Assembly (NCBI RefSeq): GCF_020687205.1
Contig: NZ_JAJEQE010000010.1
Location: 1 to 64,000 of the forward strand
DNA length: 64,000 nucleotides
Source: Hominisplanchenecus faecis
GTDB taxonomy: Bacteria; Bacillota; Clostridia; Lachnospirales; Lachnospiraceae
Direction of reading: 5' to 3'
This document shows, in pieces, positions 27,158-35,520 of this stretch (position 1 is the stretch's first letter; every line of letters begins with the position of its first letter). The translations under genes and the position numbers were made by a program. The notes under the pieces were generated by a model. It was given only the letters and a program-made list of their open reading frames with translations. It was not told the DNA's origin and searched no databases.

Positions 27158-27202
27158 AGAATTGCGGGAGTTACTTTGTAACGGAGCAATCCGCAGGCAT
27201 CG
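27158..27202. repeat. Dispersed intergenic hairpin repeat, copy B
   Basis: Contains ATTGCGGGAGTTAC, GTAACGGAGCAATCCGC and AGGCATC, as in copies A and C. GTTAC and GTAAC pair around TTT, and ATTGC with GCAAT further out. It falls at the very 5' end of the predicted phosphofructokinase mRNA. Confidence 0.65.
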
Positions 27203-27269
27203 GCCGGGGTCAGAAGACGGAAATAGGATATGCCTGCACCGGAATAAAGTATTAAGGAGGATTTGTGTT

Positions 27270-28505
27270 ATGGGAATGCGAAACATTATTGTAGGACAGT
27301 CAGGCGGGCCGACTTCGGTTATCAATTCCAGCCTTGCGGGGGTTTACAAGACAGCGATTGAACGTGGTTTTGACAAAGTATACGGTATGCTTCACGGCAT
27401 CCAGGGATTTCTGGATGAGCAGTACGTGGATCTTTCCACGCAGATTCATTCGGATATGGATATCGAGCTGCTGAAGAGGACACCTTCGGCATTTCTTGGT
27501 TCCTGCCGTTACAAACTTCCGGAGATCCATGAGGACATGGAGATTTATGAGAAAATTTTCGGTATCCTGGACAAGCTGGAGATCGAGGCATTTATTTACA
27601 TCGGCGGCAATGACTCCATGGACACGATCAAAAAACTTTCGGATTATGCGATTGTTAAAGGTCATAAACAGAAATTTTTAGGTGTGCCAAAGACAATCGA
27701 CAACGATCTTGCACTGACTGACCACACGCCGGGATTTGGAAGTGCAGCCAAATACATCGGAGCATCGACAAAAGAAGTGATCCGCGATGCACTGGGACTC
27801 ACATACAAAAAAGAGATGATCACGATCATTGAGGTAATGGGAAGGAATGCCGGATGGCTGACAGGGGCGACCGCACTTGCCAAAACGGAAGAATGCGAAG
27901 GCCCGGATCTTATTTATCTGCCGGAAGTGCCGTTTGATATCGATGCATTCCTTTCAAAGATCAAAGATCTGCTCAAAGAGAAAAAATCCATCATCGTAGC
28001 GGTGTCTGAGGGAATCAAACTTCCGGACGGACGTTATGTGTGTGAACTTTCCGGCGGCGGAGATTATGTGGATGCATTCGGACACAAGCAGCTGACCGGA
28101 ACGGCCGCATATCTGGCGAATTTCCTGGGAGCAGAGATCGGATGCAAGACAAGGGCAGTCGAATTTTCCACCCTTCAGCGAAGTGCTTCCCATATGGCAT
28201 CCCGTGTGGATATCAACGAAGCGTTTATGGTAGGCGGTGCAGCCGTCAAAGCAGCAGATGAAGGAGACAGCGGCAAGATGGTCGTTATTGACCGCGTATC
28301 CGATGATCCGTACATGAGTGCGGCTGGCATTTATGATGTCCACAAGATCGCAAACAACGAAAAAACGGTTCCGAGAGAATGGCTCAACGAAACAGCAGAT
28401 TATGTGACAGAAGAATTTATCAATTACATTGAACCGCTGATCCAGGGAGATTATCCGCCATTTATGGTAAATGGTCTTCCACAGCATCTTGTTCTGAAAA
28501 AATAA
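27270..28505 (+). CDS. 6-phosphofructokinase, probably PPi-dependent
   Basis: A 411-residue phosphofructokinase A family enzyme converting fructose-6-phosphate to the 1,6-bisphosphate. GGPTSVINSS near the start, GGNDSMDT and PKTIDNDL are the donor and catalytic motifs. The Asp after Asn in GGNDS and the Lys in PKTIDND (Gly in ATP-using enzymes) are the residues that favour pyrophosphate as donor, so a reversible PPi-PFK is likely; this is inferred from motifs only. The frame is open upstream, but ATG 27270 has AAGGAGG 9 bases before it. It lies just upstream of ppdK, another PPi enzyme. Confidence 0.9.
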   Translation: MGMRNIIVGQSGGPTSVINSSLAGVYKTAIERGFDKVYGMLHGIQGFLDEQYVDLSTQIHSDMDIELLKRTPSAFLGSCRYKLPEIHEDMEIYEKIFGILDKLEIEAFIYIGGNDSMDTIKKLSDYAIVKGHKQKFLGVPKTIDNDLALTDHTPGFGSAAKYIGASTKEVIRDALGLTYKKEMITIIEVMGRNAGWLTGATALAKTEECEGPDLIYLPEVPFDIDAFLSKIKDLLKEKKSIIVAVSEGIKLPDGRYVCELSGGGDYVDAFGHKQLTGTAAYLANFLGAEIGCKTRAVEFSTLQRSASHMASRVDINEAFMVGGAAVKAADEGDSGKMVVIDRVSDDPYMSAAGIYDVHKIANNEKTVPREWLNETADYVTEEFINYIEPLIQGDYPPFMVNGLPQHLVLKK

Positions 28506-28536
28506 CAAAAAAACTTCTTTTTTTGTGGACAATAGC

Positions 28537-28564
28537 TTGACTGAAAACAGATTTATGTTAGAAT
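28537..28564 (+). promoter_or_regulatory. Promoter of ppdK
   Basis: TTGACT (28537-28542), 16 bases, TAGAAT (28559-28564), with about 60 bases of leader. Confidence 0.65.
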
Positions 28565-28633
28565 ATTACTGTATGAAAGTTAAAAAGTTCTGACTGAACT
28601 GTATACAATTACTTTTGAGGAGGAAATAACACA

Positions 28634-31267
28634 ATGGCAACAAAATGGGTTTATATGTTCAAGGAAGGCGACGCCACCATGAGAAACCTGCTGGGTGGAA
28701 AAGGTGCCAACCTTGCTGAAATGACCAACCTTGGTCTGCCGGTACCACAGGGCTTCACAATCACAACAGAAGCTTGTACACAGTACTATGAAGATGGCAG
28801 AAAGATCAACGACGAAATCATGGGACAGATCATGGAAGCGATCGATAAAATGGAAGGCATTACAGGCAAAAAGTTCGGAGATAAAGAGAATCCACTTCTG
28901 GTTTCCGTTCGTTCCGGAGCAAGAGCTTCCATGCCTGGTATGATGGACACGATCCTGAACTTAGGTCTGAATGAAGAAGTTGTTGAGACACTGGCACAGG
29001 CATCCGGCAATCCACGTTGGGCTTGGGATTGCTACAGAAGATTTATCCAGATGTTCTCAGACGTAGTTATGGAAGTAGGTAAAAAATACTTCGAAGAGCT
29101 GATCGACAAGATGAAAGAAGAAAAAGGCGTGAAACAGGACGTAGACCTGAATGCTGATGATCTTAAAAACCTGGCTGAACAGTTCAAAGCTGAATACAAA
29201 GAGAAGATCGGTAAAGACTTCCCGACAGATCCGAAGGAACAGCTGATGGAAGCTATCAAAGCTGTATTCCGTTCATGGGATAACCCAAGAGCAAATGTAT
29301 ATCGCCGTGACAACGATATCCCATATTCATGGGGAACCGCTGTAAACGTACAGATGATGGCATTTGGTAACATGGGTGATGACTGCGGTACAGGTGTTGC
29401 ATTTACACGTGACCCGGCTACAGGAGAAAATGGTCTGTTTGGTGAATTCCTGACAAACGCACAGGGTGAAGACGTAGTTGCTGGTGTTCGTACACCTATG
29501 CACATTTCCGAAATGGAAGAGAAATTCCCTGAAGCATTCGTACAGTTCAAGAACGTATGCGAAACTCTGGAAAAACACTACAGAGATATGCAGGATATGG
29601 AGTTCACAGTAGAACATGGTAAACTGTACATGCTGCAGACACGTAATGGTAAGAGAACTGCAAAAGCTGCTCTGAAGATCGCTTGTGACCTGGTAGATGA
29701 GGGCATGAGAACAGAAGAAGAAGCTGTAGCAATGATCGACCCACGTAACCTGGATTCTCTGCTGCATCCACAGTTCGATGCTGCTGCACTGAAAGCTGCT
29801 GAACCACTGGCAAAAGCACTGGGTGCTTCACCGGGAGCTGCCTGCGGTAAGATCGTATTCACAGCTGATGATGCTGTAGAATGGGCTGCAAGAGGAGAAA
29901 AAGTTGTTCTGGTACGTCTTGAGACATCACCGGAAGACATCACAGGTATGAAATCTGCACAGGGTATCCTGACAGTTCGTGGTGGTATGACATCTCATGC
30001 TGCTGTAGTAGCTCGTGGTATGGGTACATGCTGTGTATCCGGATGCGGCGACATCACTATGGACGAAGCAAACAAGAAATTTACACTGGCAGGAAAAGAA
30101 TATCACGAAGGTGATTGCATTTCCCTGGATGGTTCCACAGGTAATATCTATGACGGCATCATCCCGACCGTACCGGCAACAATCGCTGGCGAATTCGGAA
30201 GAATCATGGGATGGGCTGATAAATTCAGAACTATGAAAGTTCGTACAAACGCAGACACACCGGCAGATGCTAAAAAAGCACGTGAGCTGGGTGCAGAAGG
30301 TATCGGTCTTTGCCGTACAGAGCATATGTTCTTCGAAGGCGACAGAATTGATGCATTCCGTGAAATGATCTGCTCTGAAACGGTAGAAGAAAGAGAAGCT
30401 GCACTGGCTAAGATCCTTCCGGAACAGCAGGGCGACTTCGAAAAACTGTATGAAGCACTGGAAGGTAACCCAGTTACCATCCGTTTCCTGGATCCGCCTC
30501 TGCATGAGTTCGTTCCGACAGAAGAAGAGGACATCAAGAAACTGGCTGACGCACAGGGCAAGACTGTTGAGCAGATCAAAGCTATCATCGACAGCCTGCA
30601 CGAGTTCAACCCGATGATGGGTCATCGTGGATGCCGTCTGGCAGTTACTTATCCGGAAATCGCTAAAATGCAGACAACAGCCGTTATCCGTGCAGCTATC
30701 AATGTAAAGAAAGCTCATCCGGACTGGGCAGTGAAACCGGAAATCATGATCCCACTGGTTGGTGACATCAAAGAGCTGAAATACGTTAAGAAATTCGTTG
30801 TTGAAACAGCAGACGCTGAGATCGCAGCAGCAGGAAGTGATCTGCAGTACGAAGTAGGTACTATGATCGAGATCCCGAGAGCAGCACTGACAGCTGATGA
30901 TATCGCAAAAGAAGCTGACTTCTTCTGCTTCGGTACAAACGACCTGACTCAGATGACATACGGCTTCTCCCGTGATGATGCTGGTAAATTCCTGGATGCT
31001 TACTACGATGCTAAGATCTTCGAAAACGATCCGTTTGCAAAACTGGATCAGGTTGGCGTTGGCAAACTGATGAAGATGGCTATCGAATTAGGAAAACCGG
31101 TTAATCCGAAACTGCACGTAGGTATCTGCGGCGAGCATGGTGGAGATCCAAGCTCTGTAGAATTCTGCAACAGCATCGGTCTTGACTATGTATCCTGCTC
31201 ACCGTTCCGTGTACCGATCGCTCGTCTGGCAGCAGCTCAGGCAGCAATCGCTCAGAAGAACGCATAA
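28634..31267 (+). CDS. Pyruvate, phosphate dikinase
   Basis: An 877-residue PPDK that interconverts PEP + AMP + PPi and pyruvate + ATP + Pi. The N-terminal nucleotide-binding domain (GGKGANLAEMTNLGLPVP), the swivelling phosphohistidine domain with His455 in GGMTSHAAVVARG, and the C-terminal PEP/pyruvate barrel (GLCRTEHMFF, GHRGCRLAVTYPEI, FGTNDLTQMTYGFSRDD, GICGEHGGDP) are complete. In the glycolytic direction it gains an extra high-energy bond from PPi, which fits the adjacent PPi-type PFK. Strong GAGGAGG before ATG 28634; codon use is typical of highly expressed genes. It has its own promoter and terminator. Confidence 0.98.
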   Translation: MATKWVYMFKEGDATMRNLLGGKGANLAEMTNLGLPVPQGFTITTEACTQYYEDGRKINDEIMGQIMEAIDKMEGITGKKFGDKENPLLVSVRSGARASMPGMMDTILNLGLNEEVVETLAQASGNPRWAWDCYRRFIQMFSDVVMEVGKKYFEELIDKMKEEKGVKQDVDLNADDLKNLAEQFKAEYKEKIGKDFPTDPKEQLMEAIKAVFRSWDNPRANVYRRDNDIPYSWGTAVNVQMMAFGNMGDDCGTGVAFTRDPATGENGLFGEFLTNAQGEDVVAGVRTPMHISEMEEKFPEAFVQFKNVCETLEKHYRDMQDMEFTVEHGKLYMLQTRNGKRTAKAALKIACDLVDEGMRTEEEAVAMIDPRNLDSLLHPQFDAAALKAAEPLAKALGASPGAACGKIVFTADDAVEWAARGEKVVLVRLETSPEDITGMKSAQGILTVRGGMTSHAAVVARGMGTCCVSGCGDITMDEANKKFTLAGKEYHEGDCISLDGSTGNIYDGIIPTVPATIAGEFGRIMGWADKFRTMKVRTNADTPADAKKARELGAEGIGLCRTEHMFFEGDRIDAFREMICSETVEEREAALAKILPEQQGDFEKLYEALEGNPVTIRFLDPPLHEFVPTEEEDIKKLADAQGKTVEQIKAIIDSLHEFNPMMGHRGCRLAVTYPEIAKMQTTAVIRAAINVKKAHPDWAVKPEIMIPLVGDIKELKYVKKFVVETADAEIAAAGSDLQYEVGTMIEIPRAALTADDIAKEADFFCFGTNDLTQMTYGFSRDDAGKFLDAYYDAKIFENDPFAKLDQVGVGKLMKMAIELGKPVNPKLHVGICGEHGGDPSSVEFCNSIGLDYVSCSPFRVPIARLAAAQAAIAQKNA

Positions 31268-31351
31268 TTTGAGCTGTGTCACAGGGCAGATAAATGTCCT
31301 GAAACATAAACGGACCTGGTTTGATCAGGTCATAGTCCAAGCGTAAATTAG

Positions 31352-31398
31352 GACTCCTGGAACTTCGGAGATAATCTGAGGTTTCAGGGGTCTTTTTT
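31352..31398 (+). terminator. Terminator of ppdK
   Basis: A 12-bp stem with two G-T pairs (GACTCCTGGAAC / GTTTCAGGGGTC) and a 17-base loop, then TTTTTT. A smaller hairpin (GACCTG / CAGGTC) precedes it at 31313-31331. Confidence 0.85.
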
Positions 31399-31455
31399 GT
31401 TGCGGCAGTGAGAAACTATGCAAAAATCGATAAAATAGCCCCTTCTGGTTGGAAA

Positions 31456-31538
31456 AAAGGAAAAAGCTTGTGCTATAATAGGAAAAACAGCTTGTAAATG
31501 TAATGCCAGAATTTCCAAAGCAGGGAGATTCTGGCATT
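31456..31538 (+). ncRNA. Candidate short RNA or leader hairpin upstream of the AraC gene
   Basis: TATAAT at 31474-31479 (with TGGAAA 18 bases upstream) is followed by a perfect 11-bp hairpin, AATGCCAGAAT / ATTCTGGCATT (31502-31538), ending in TTTA. It may yield an RNA of about 50 bases or be an upstream stem in the regulator's leader. The T-run is short, so termination is uncertain. Confidence 0.3.
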
Positions 31539-31568
31539 TAAAGACAAGGCAGGAATTGCAGATGGAGT

Positions 31569-31597
31569 TTGACATCCTTGGATTGATAACATACAAT
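31569..31597 (+). promoter_or_regulatory. Promoter 1 of the capture/ECF operon
   Basis: TTGACA (31569-31574), 17 bases, TACAAT (31592-31597). Confidence 0.65.
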
Positions 31598-31637
31598 AAG
31601 AAAATGTGTAACGATTTATGCCAAAAATATATAGGTT

Positions 31638-31666
31638 TTGACAGGCAATTATACATGACGTAAAAT
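31638..31666 (+). promoter_or_regulatory. Promoter 2 of the capture/ECF operon
   Basis: TTGACA (31638-31643), 17 bases, TAAAAT (31661-31666). It lies 69 bases after promoter 1 and only about 15 bases before the regulator's start codon, so tandem control is likely. No cobalamin riboswitch core was found in the leader. Confidence 0.6.
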
Positions 31667-31688
31667 CAAAAGATAAGGATAAATAGAT

Positions 31689-33665
31689 ATGGCACAGGTA
31701 TCGTTTCAGGATGCAGGCGGCAGACTGTATGGTGAAATGCAGAAATGTATAATTTATATACAGAATCATCCGGATCAGGATATTACCATGGAAGATCTGG
31801 CAGGAAGAATGGCATATGCTCCGATACAGCTTTCTTACCTGTTTGATCTGTTTTTTGAAAAAAGTTTAGAAGAATGGGATATAGAGAAGATCAGAGCCTA
31901 TCAGGGAAAAGGCAAAATACCATATGAACGAGTCATAGATAAGGAAAATACAGAAATTTGTTTTGTTCGAAGAAGAGAACAGAAAATAGTGGCAGAGTCC
32001 ATCCTGTCCGAAAAAGAAAAATCCCAAAAAGGTTCCTTTTTAGAGGCAGCCATGGAAAAGGTTGAAGAACATGCCAAAGACAACTGGAGAAAGAGAACCA
32101 GTACAGAAGAGAGAATGCTGTTCTGGTGGCATGACAGTGAATATCGGTTTCACTTTCTTTCGGGAAGAGAGCAGTCAAAGAACGAAGGAAAAGAAAGAGG
32201 GGAAAGAGAAACATTTGAAGTGGTACTGGAGGCTTCGGATTATGCTGTATTTACCTGGAAAGAAAATTTCACAGGAAGAGCGGCAGAAAGCATGCTGAAA
32301 ATGGTACTGAAATATGCCCTGTGTGACTGGGAAACAGAAAATCAGATATGGTATGACCAGAATAAAATTTATTTTATTTCGTATGAAAATGGAAAATATT
32401 ATGTTTATATGCCTCTGCAAAAGAGGATACAGGAAAACTATAAGATAAAATCTACAAAACAGGAAAGAAAAATATATGGTCTGAATGAATGGATCGATTA
32501 TATAGATGAACATATTAAGGAGGAACTGACGGCCAAAAATCTTGCGACCGTATTTGGGTATTCCGAACGTCATTTTCGCAATGTGTTTCAGATTTATTAT
32601 GATATAAAATTAAATGATTATATACGCAGGCGAAAATTATATTTTGCAGCACAGGAACTGAAAAAAGGGAAAAAACCGGAGACAGTGGCCAGACAGTATG
32701 CATTTAAAAGCAGCAGCAGATTCAGCAGAGCTTTTCATGAAGAATATGGTATGACGCCGGAAAAATATTATAAGGAAGAATTTCGAAATGAAGAGTGGAT
32801 TCGCTACATAGATGAACATATGAAAGAAGAGCTGACCGCAGAGCAGCTTGCAAAAGAGTTTCATTATTCAAAGGATCATTTTCGCAAGGAGTTTCAGGAT
32901 GTCTTTGGAATGGGACCGATCACTTATATCACACAGCGAAAAGTACAGTTTGCTGCAAAAGCACTCAGAGAAGGAAAATTACCGGCGGAAGTTGGAAAAG
33001 AATATGGGTTCTGTTCGAGAAACGGGTTTGACAAAGCATTTCGCAGAGTGTTTTATACAAGTCCGGCGAAATACGCCAGAGCAGGAGCAAAGGTTGTCAA
33101 TCTGGACCGCTATTATTCTGAATATAAAGATAAAATCAAAATTTCATATATAGATATGGACGAGATCAAGATGGCCGGATGGACCATCATTGCCAATCGT
33201 CGGGAAGCAGATATTCCGGCACAGCTGGCATTCTGGCTGGATGAGCATTCTCCGCAGTACCGGAAACTGAATGCATTGACAGGAGAAGAAAAAGGAAGAG
33301 ATAAGATTGCATTGTGGTATCAGGAAAAGGAAAATATTGAATATATTCTGGGACCGATCGTAGAGTCCTTTGACAATCTTCCGGAAGATGCTTTTCAGGT
33401 AACGATCGCAGCCGGAAGATATGCTGTTTTTGAGTCAGATCAGGAGAACGATATGGAAAATCTTCCGGAGACGGTGCGTATGTTTGCAAGATGTGTGCTG
33501 TATGGCTGGATTCGGGAACACAGAGATGAGCTGTCTTTGCAGAGGCTTACCTTTGAACGGTATACCAGTCAGAAAATGTATCTTTATGTTCCGGTCAGTG
33601 AAAAAGGGACCGGAGGAAACGAAAGAAAGGATGAGAAAAACTTTGAGAAACAGAGTGAAAAATAA
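31689..33665 (+). CDS. AraC-family regulator with repeated HTH and GyrI-like domains
   Basis: A 658-residue DNA-binding regulator. Order as read: half an AraC helix-turn-helix unit (residues 15-60, DITMEDLAGRMAYAPIQLSY); a GyrI-like effector-binding segment (about 174-250, VVLEASDYAVFTW); a complete AraC HTH pair (264-365, ELTAKNLATVFGYSERHFRN); a second complete pair (368-465, ELTAEQLAKEFHYSKDHFRK); and a C-terminal GyrI-like domain (485-637). A normal AraC protein has one such DNA-binding domain in about 300 residues. GyrI folds bind small hydrophobic or cationic ligands. It is first in the operon with the toroid, DUF4430 and ECF genes and overlaps the next gene by 35 bases, so it probably controls the uptake system in response to a ligand. 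Start ATG follows AAGGA by 10 bases. Confidence 0.85.
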   Translation: MAQVSFQDAGGRLYGEMQKCIIYIQNHPDQDITMEDLAGRMAYAPIQLSYLFDLFFEKSLEEWDIEKIRAYQGKGKIPYERVIDKENTEICFVRRREQKIVAESILSEKEKSQKGSFLEAAMEKVEEHAKDNWRKRTSTEERMLFWWHDSEYRFHFLSGREQSKNEGKERGERETFEVVLEASDYAVFTWKENFTGRAAESMLKMVLKYALCDWETENQIWYDQNKIYFISYENGKYYVYMPLQKRIQENYKIKSTKQERKIYGLNEWIDYIDEHIKEELTAKNLATVFGYSERHFRNVFQIYYDIKLNDYIRRRKLYFAAQELKKGKKPETVARQYAFKSSSRFSRAFHEEYGMTPEKYYKEEFRNEEWIRYIDEHMKEELTAEQLAKEFHYSKDHFRKEFQDVFGMGPITYITQRKVQFAAKALREGKLPAEVGKEYGFCSRNGFDKAFRRVFYTSPAKYARAGAKVVNLDRYYSEYKDKIKISYIDMDEIKMAGWTIIANRREADIPAQLAFWLDEHSPQYRKLNALTGEEKGRDKIALWYQEKENIEYILGPIVESFDNLPEDAFQVTIAAGRYAVFESDQENDMENLPETVRMFARCVLYGWIREHRDELSLQRLTFERYTSQKMYLYVPVSEKGTGGNERKDEKNFEKQSEK

Positions 33666-35520
33666 AAAAAGAAGAATAGCTTATATGCTTGTGGCTGCGG
33701 TAATGCTCTCTTCTTCTCTTGGTGTTTCTTATGCAAAGACAGATGAGATATGCCGGCAGGCAGAAACAGAAAGCGAAAAGCAAACCGAATCGCAGAAGGA
33801 AAGTGAATCTCAGAAAGAGACAGAGAGCGAAAAGCAGAGTGAATCACAGAAAGAAACAGAGAGCGAAAAGCAAACCGAATCGCAGAAAGAAACGGAGAGC
33901 GAAAAGCAAAGCGAATCCCAGAAAGAAACGGAAAGCGAAAAGCAGAGCGAGTCACAAAAAGAAACGGAGAGTGAGAAGCAAAGCGAATCCCAGAAAGAGT
34001 CTGAATCCGAAAAAGAGACAGAAACGAATCCAGGCGGGGAGAATCTTCCGGCGGAGCGAAGTACGGTGCTTTCTTCTGTGAGAAATTATCTTCTGACAAA
34101 AGATGCCAATCCGGATTTCAGCAGTATCTGGAATGTGATCGGACTGCAAAGAAGCGGATTATATGTTCCATGGTCTTATACAGCAACCTTTTATCAGAAT
34201 GTGTATGCTTATTGTGAACAGAAAAACTGGAAACTTACGAGAACAAAATATTCTGACTATTCAAAGCTGATCATGGCACTGACTTCCATCGGCATCGATG
34301 CACAGAATGTCGGAGGACACAATTTATTCGACTATCTTTCAGACTATGAGAATGTCCGTATGCAGGGAATCAATGGACCGATCTGGGCACTGATCGCACT
34401 GAACTGCCATCCGTCTTATTCTATTCCAAAGAACAAAGATGCGGCGGTGCAGAATACGGAAGAAATGCTGCTTCAGGCAGTTCTGGGGGCACAGTGTGAG
34501 GATGGCGGATGGAATCTGGCAGGTGGTCAGGGAGATGCTGACATGACCGGTATGGCATTGCAGGCACTTTCCTTTTATTATGGAAAACGCACAGATGTAA
34601 ATGCTGCGGTTGAAAGAGGACTTGCGTGGATTTCGAAAAATCAGCTGGAAAGCGGCGGGTTTGGCACGCAGGGAGTTGAGACTTCCGAGAGTGTGGCACA
34701 GATTCTGGTGGCACTTTCCGGACTCGGCATTGACGGAAGCAAGGATGCACATTTTCTGAAAAACGGGAAAAGTCCGCTTTATGGATTATTCCAATACTAT
34801 CTTCCGGAAGGCGGATTTATGCATGTTGCGGCAAATGCCGGAAACAATGGCGGCGGTATCGGCGGTATGCTTGACGGTATGGCGACGGAGCAAGGCTTTT
34901 ATGCGACGGTTGCATACCAACGTTTGCTGGACGGACGCAGTTTTATTTATGATATGTACGATATAGAGCTGACACCTGGCAAAAAGGTGGAGACATCCCA
35001 GAATGGCGGGACAGACGAAACAAAAAAACAGGAAGAAACCGAAAAGAAAAACAATAATAAAAAAGATCACAAGAAAAAAGACGATAAGAAAAATAAGAAG
35101 AGCAAAAAAGAGACGGAAAAAAAGAATACGGAGAGTGAAAAGAAGCAGACAGGCTCTCCCAATGTTGCAAAAAGACCGTCCGGGCAGACAAAAACACTTC
35201 CGTCTGTAAAGAAAACAAGCACATCCACGGAAAAAAGCAGCAGCACAGTCAAAAAGAAAAAAGCAACAACAAAAAAGAAAAAGAACAAAAAAGAGAGCGA
35301 AGATTCCGGATGGAGTTTTGACGGAGAAGACTATGTGCCGGAGCTGACAGCAGACGGCAAAGCAGAAGCAGAGACTGTGACACAGTCTGCGGAGAATGAT
35401 CCGAAAACACAGGTTAGAACAATGGCACCGGCAGTATTGTCCGGAGCAGCACTTGTCATTGTTTTGGAGGCACTGGCATTTGGAATCTATCGCAAAAAGA
35501 AAGGAAGAAGACTAAGATGA
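33631..35520 (+). CDS. Surface-anchored alpha/alpha-toroid (prenyltransferase-like repeat) protein
   Basis: A 629-residue exported protein. The signal peptide (KNKKRR, then YMLVAAVMLSSSLGVSYA) precedes a Glu/Ser/Thr/Lys repeat of about 88 residues built of 12-residue units, then an alpha/alpha toroid of about 300 residues with the QW-type motifs QCEDGGWN, QLESGGFG and LPEGGFM, a Lys-rich spacer of about 120 residues, and a C-terminal membrane helix (VLSGAALVIVLEALAFGIY) followed by KKKGRR. The fold family includes squalene cyclases and the N-terminal domain of intrinsic factor; no cyclase catalytic Asp motif (DxDD) is seen, so a binding role is more likely. The frame is open to 33421, but ATG 33631 gives the signal peptide. 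The stop overlaps the next gene's start. Confidence 0.78.
   Translation: MRKTLRNRVKNKKRRIAYMLVAAVMLSSSLGVSYAKTDEICRQAETESEKQTESQKESESQKETESEKQSESQKETESEKQTESQKETESEKQSESQKETESEKQSESQKETESEKQSESQKESESEKETETNPGGENLPAERSTVLSSVRNYLLTKDANPDFSSIWNVIGLQRSGLYVPWSYTATFYQNVYAYCEQKNWKLTRTKYSDYSKLIMALTSIGIDAQNVGGHNLFDYLSDYENVRMQGINGPIWALIALNCHPSYSIPKNKDAAVQNTEEMLLQAVLGAQCEDGGWNLAGGQGDADMTGMALQALSFYYGKRTDVNAAVERGLAWISKNQLESGGFGTQGVETSESVAQILVALSGLGIDGSKDAHFLKNGKSPLYGLFQYYLPEGGFMHVAANAGNNGGGIGGMLDGMATEQGFYATVAYQRLLDGRSFIYDMYDIELTPGKKVETSQNGGTDETKKQEETEKKNNNKKDHKKKDDKKNKKSKKETEKKNTESEKKQTGSPNVAKRPSGQTKTLPSVKKTSTSTEKSSSTVKKKKATTKKKKNKKESEDSGWSFDGEDYVPELTADGKAEAETVTQSAENDPKTQVRTMAPAVLSGAALVIVLEALAFGIYRKKKGRRLR
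33763..34026 (+). repeat. Coding 36-bp tandem repeat in the toroid protein
   Basis: At least six units of 36 bases encode ETESEKQ(S/T)ESQK, with one truncated unit near the start (ESESQK) and degenerate ends. The units differ at a few synonymous positions. It would be a flexible, highly charged stalk; copy number is likely to vary between strains. Confidence 0.85.

Noticed and set aside
31268-31688. Cobalamin riboswitch before the ECF operon
   Set aside because: No recognisable B12-box core was found; only hairpins and promoters. This weakens but does not exclude a corrinoid substrate.
33763-34026. CRISPR-like direct repeats
   Set aside because: The 36-bp units are contiguous without spacers and in frame with the surrounding protein, so they are a coding tandem repeat.
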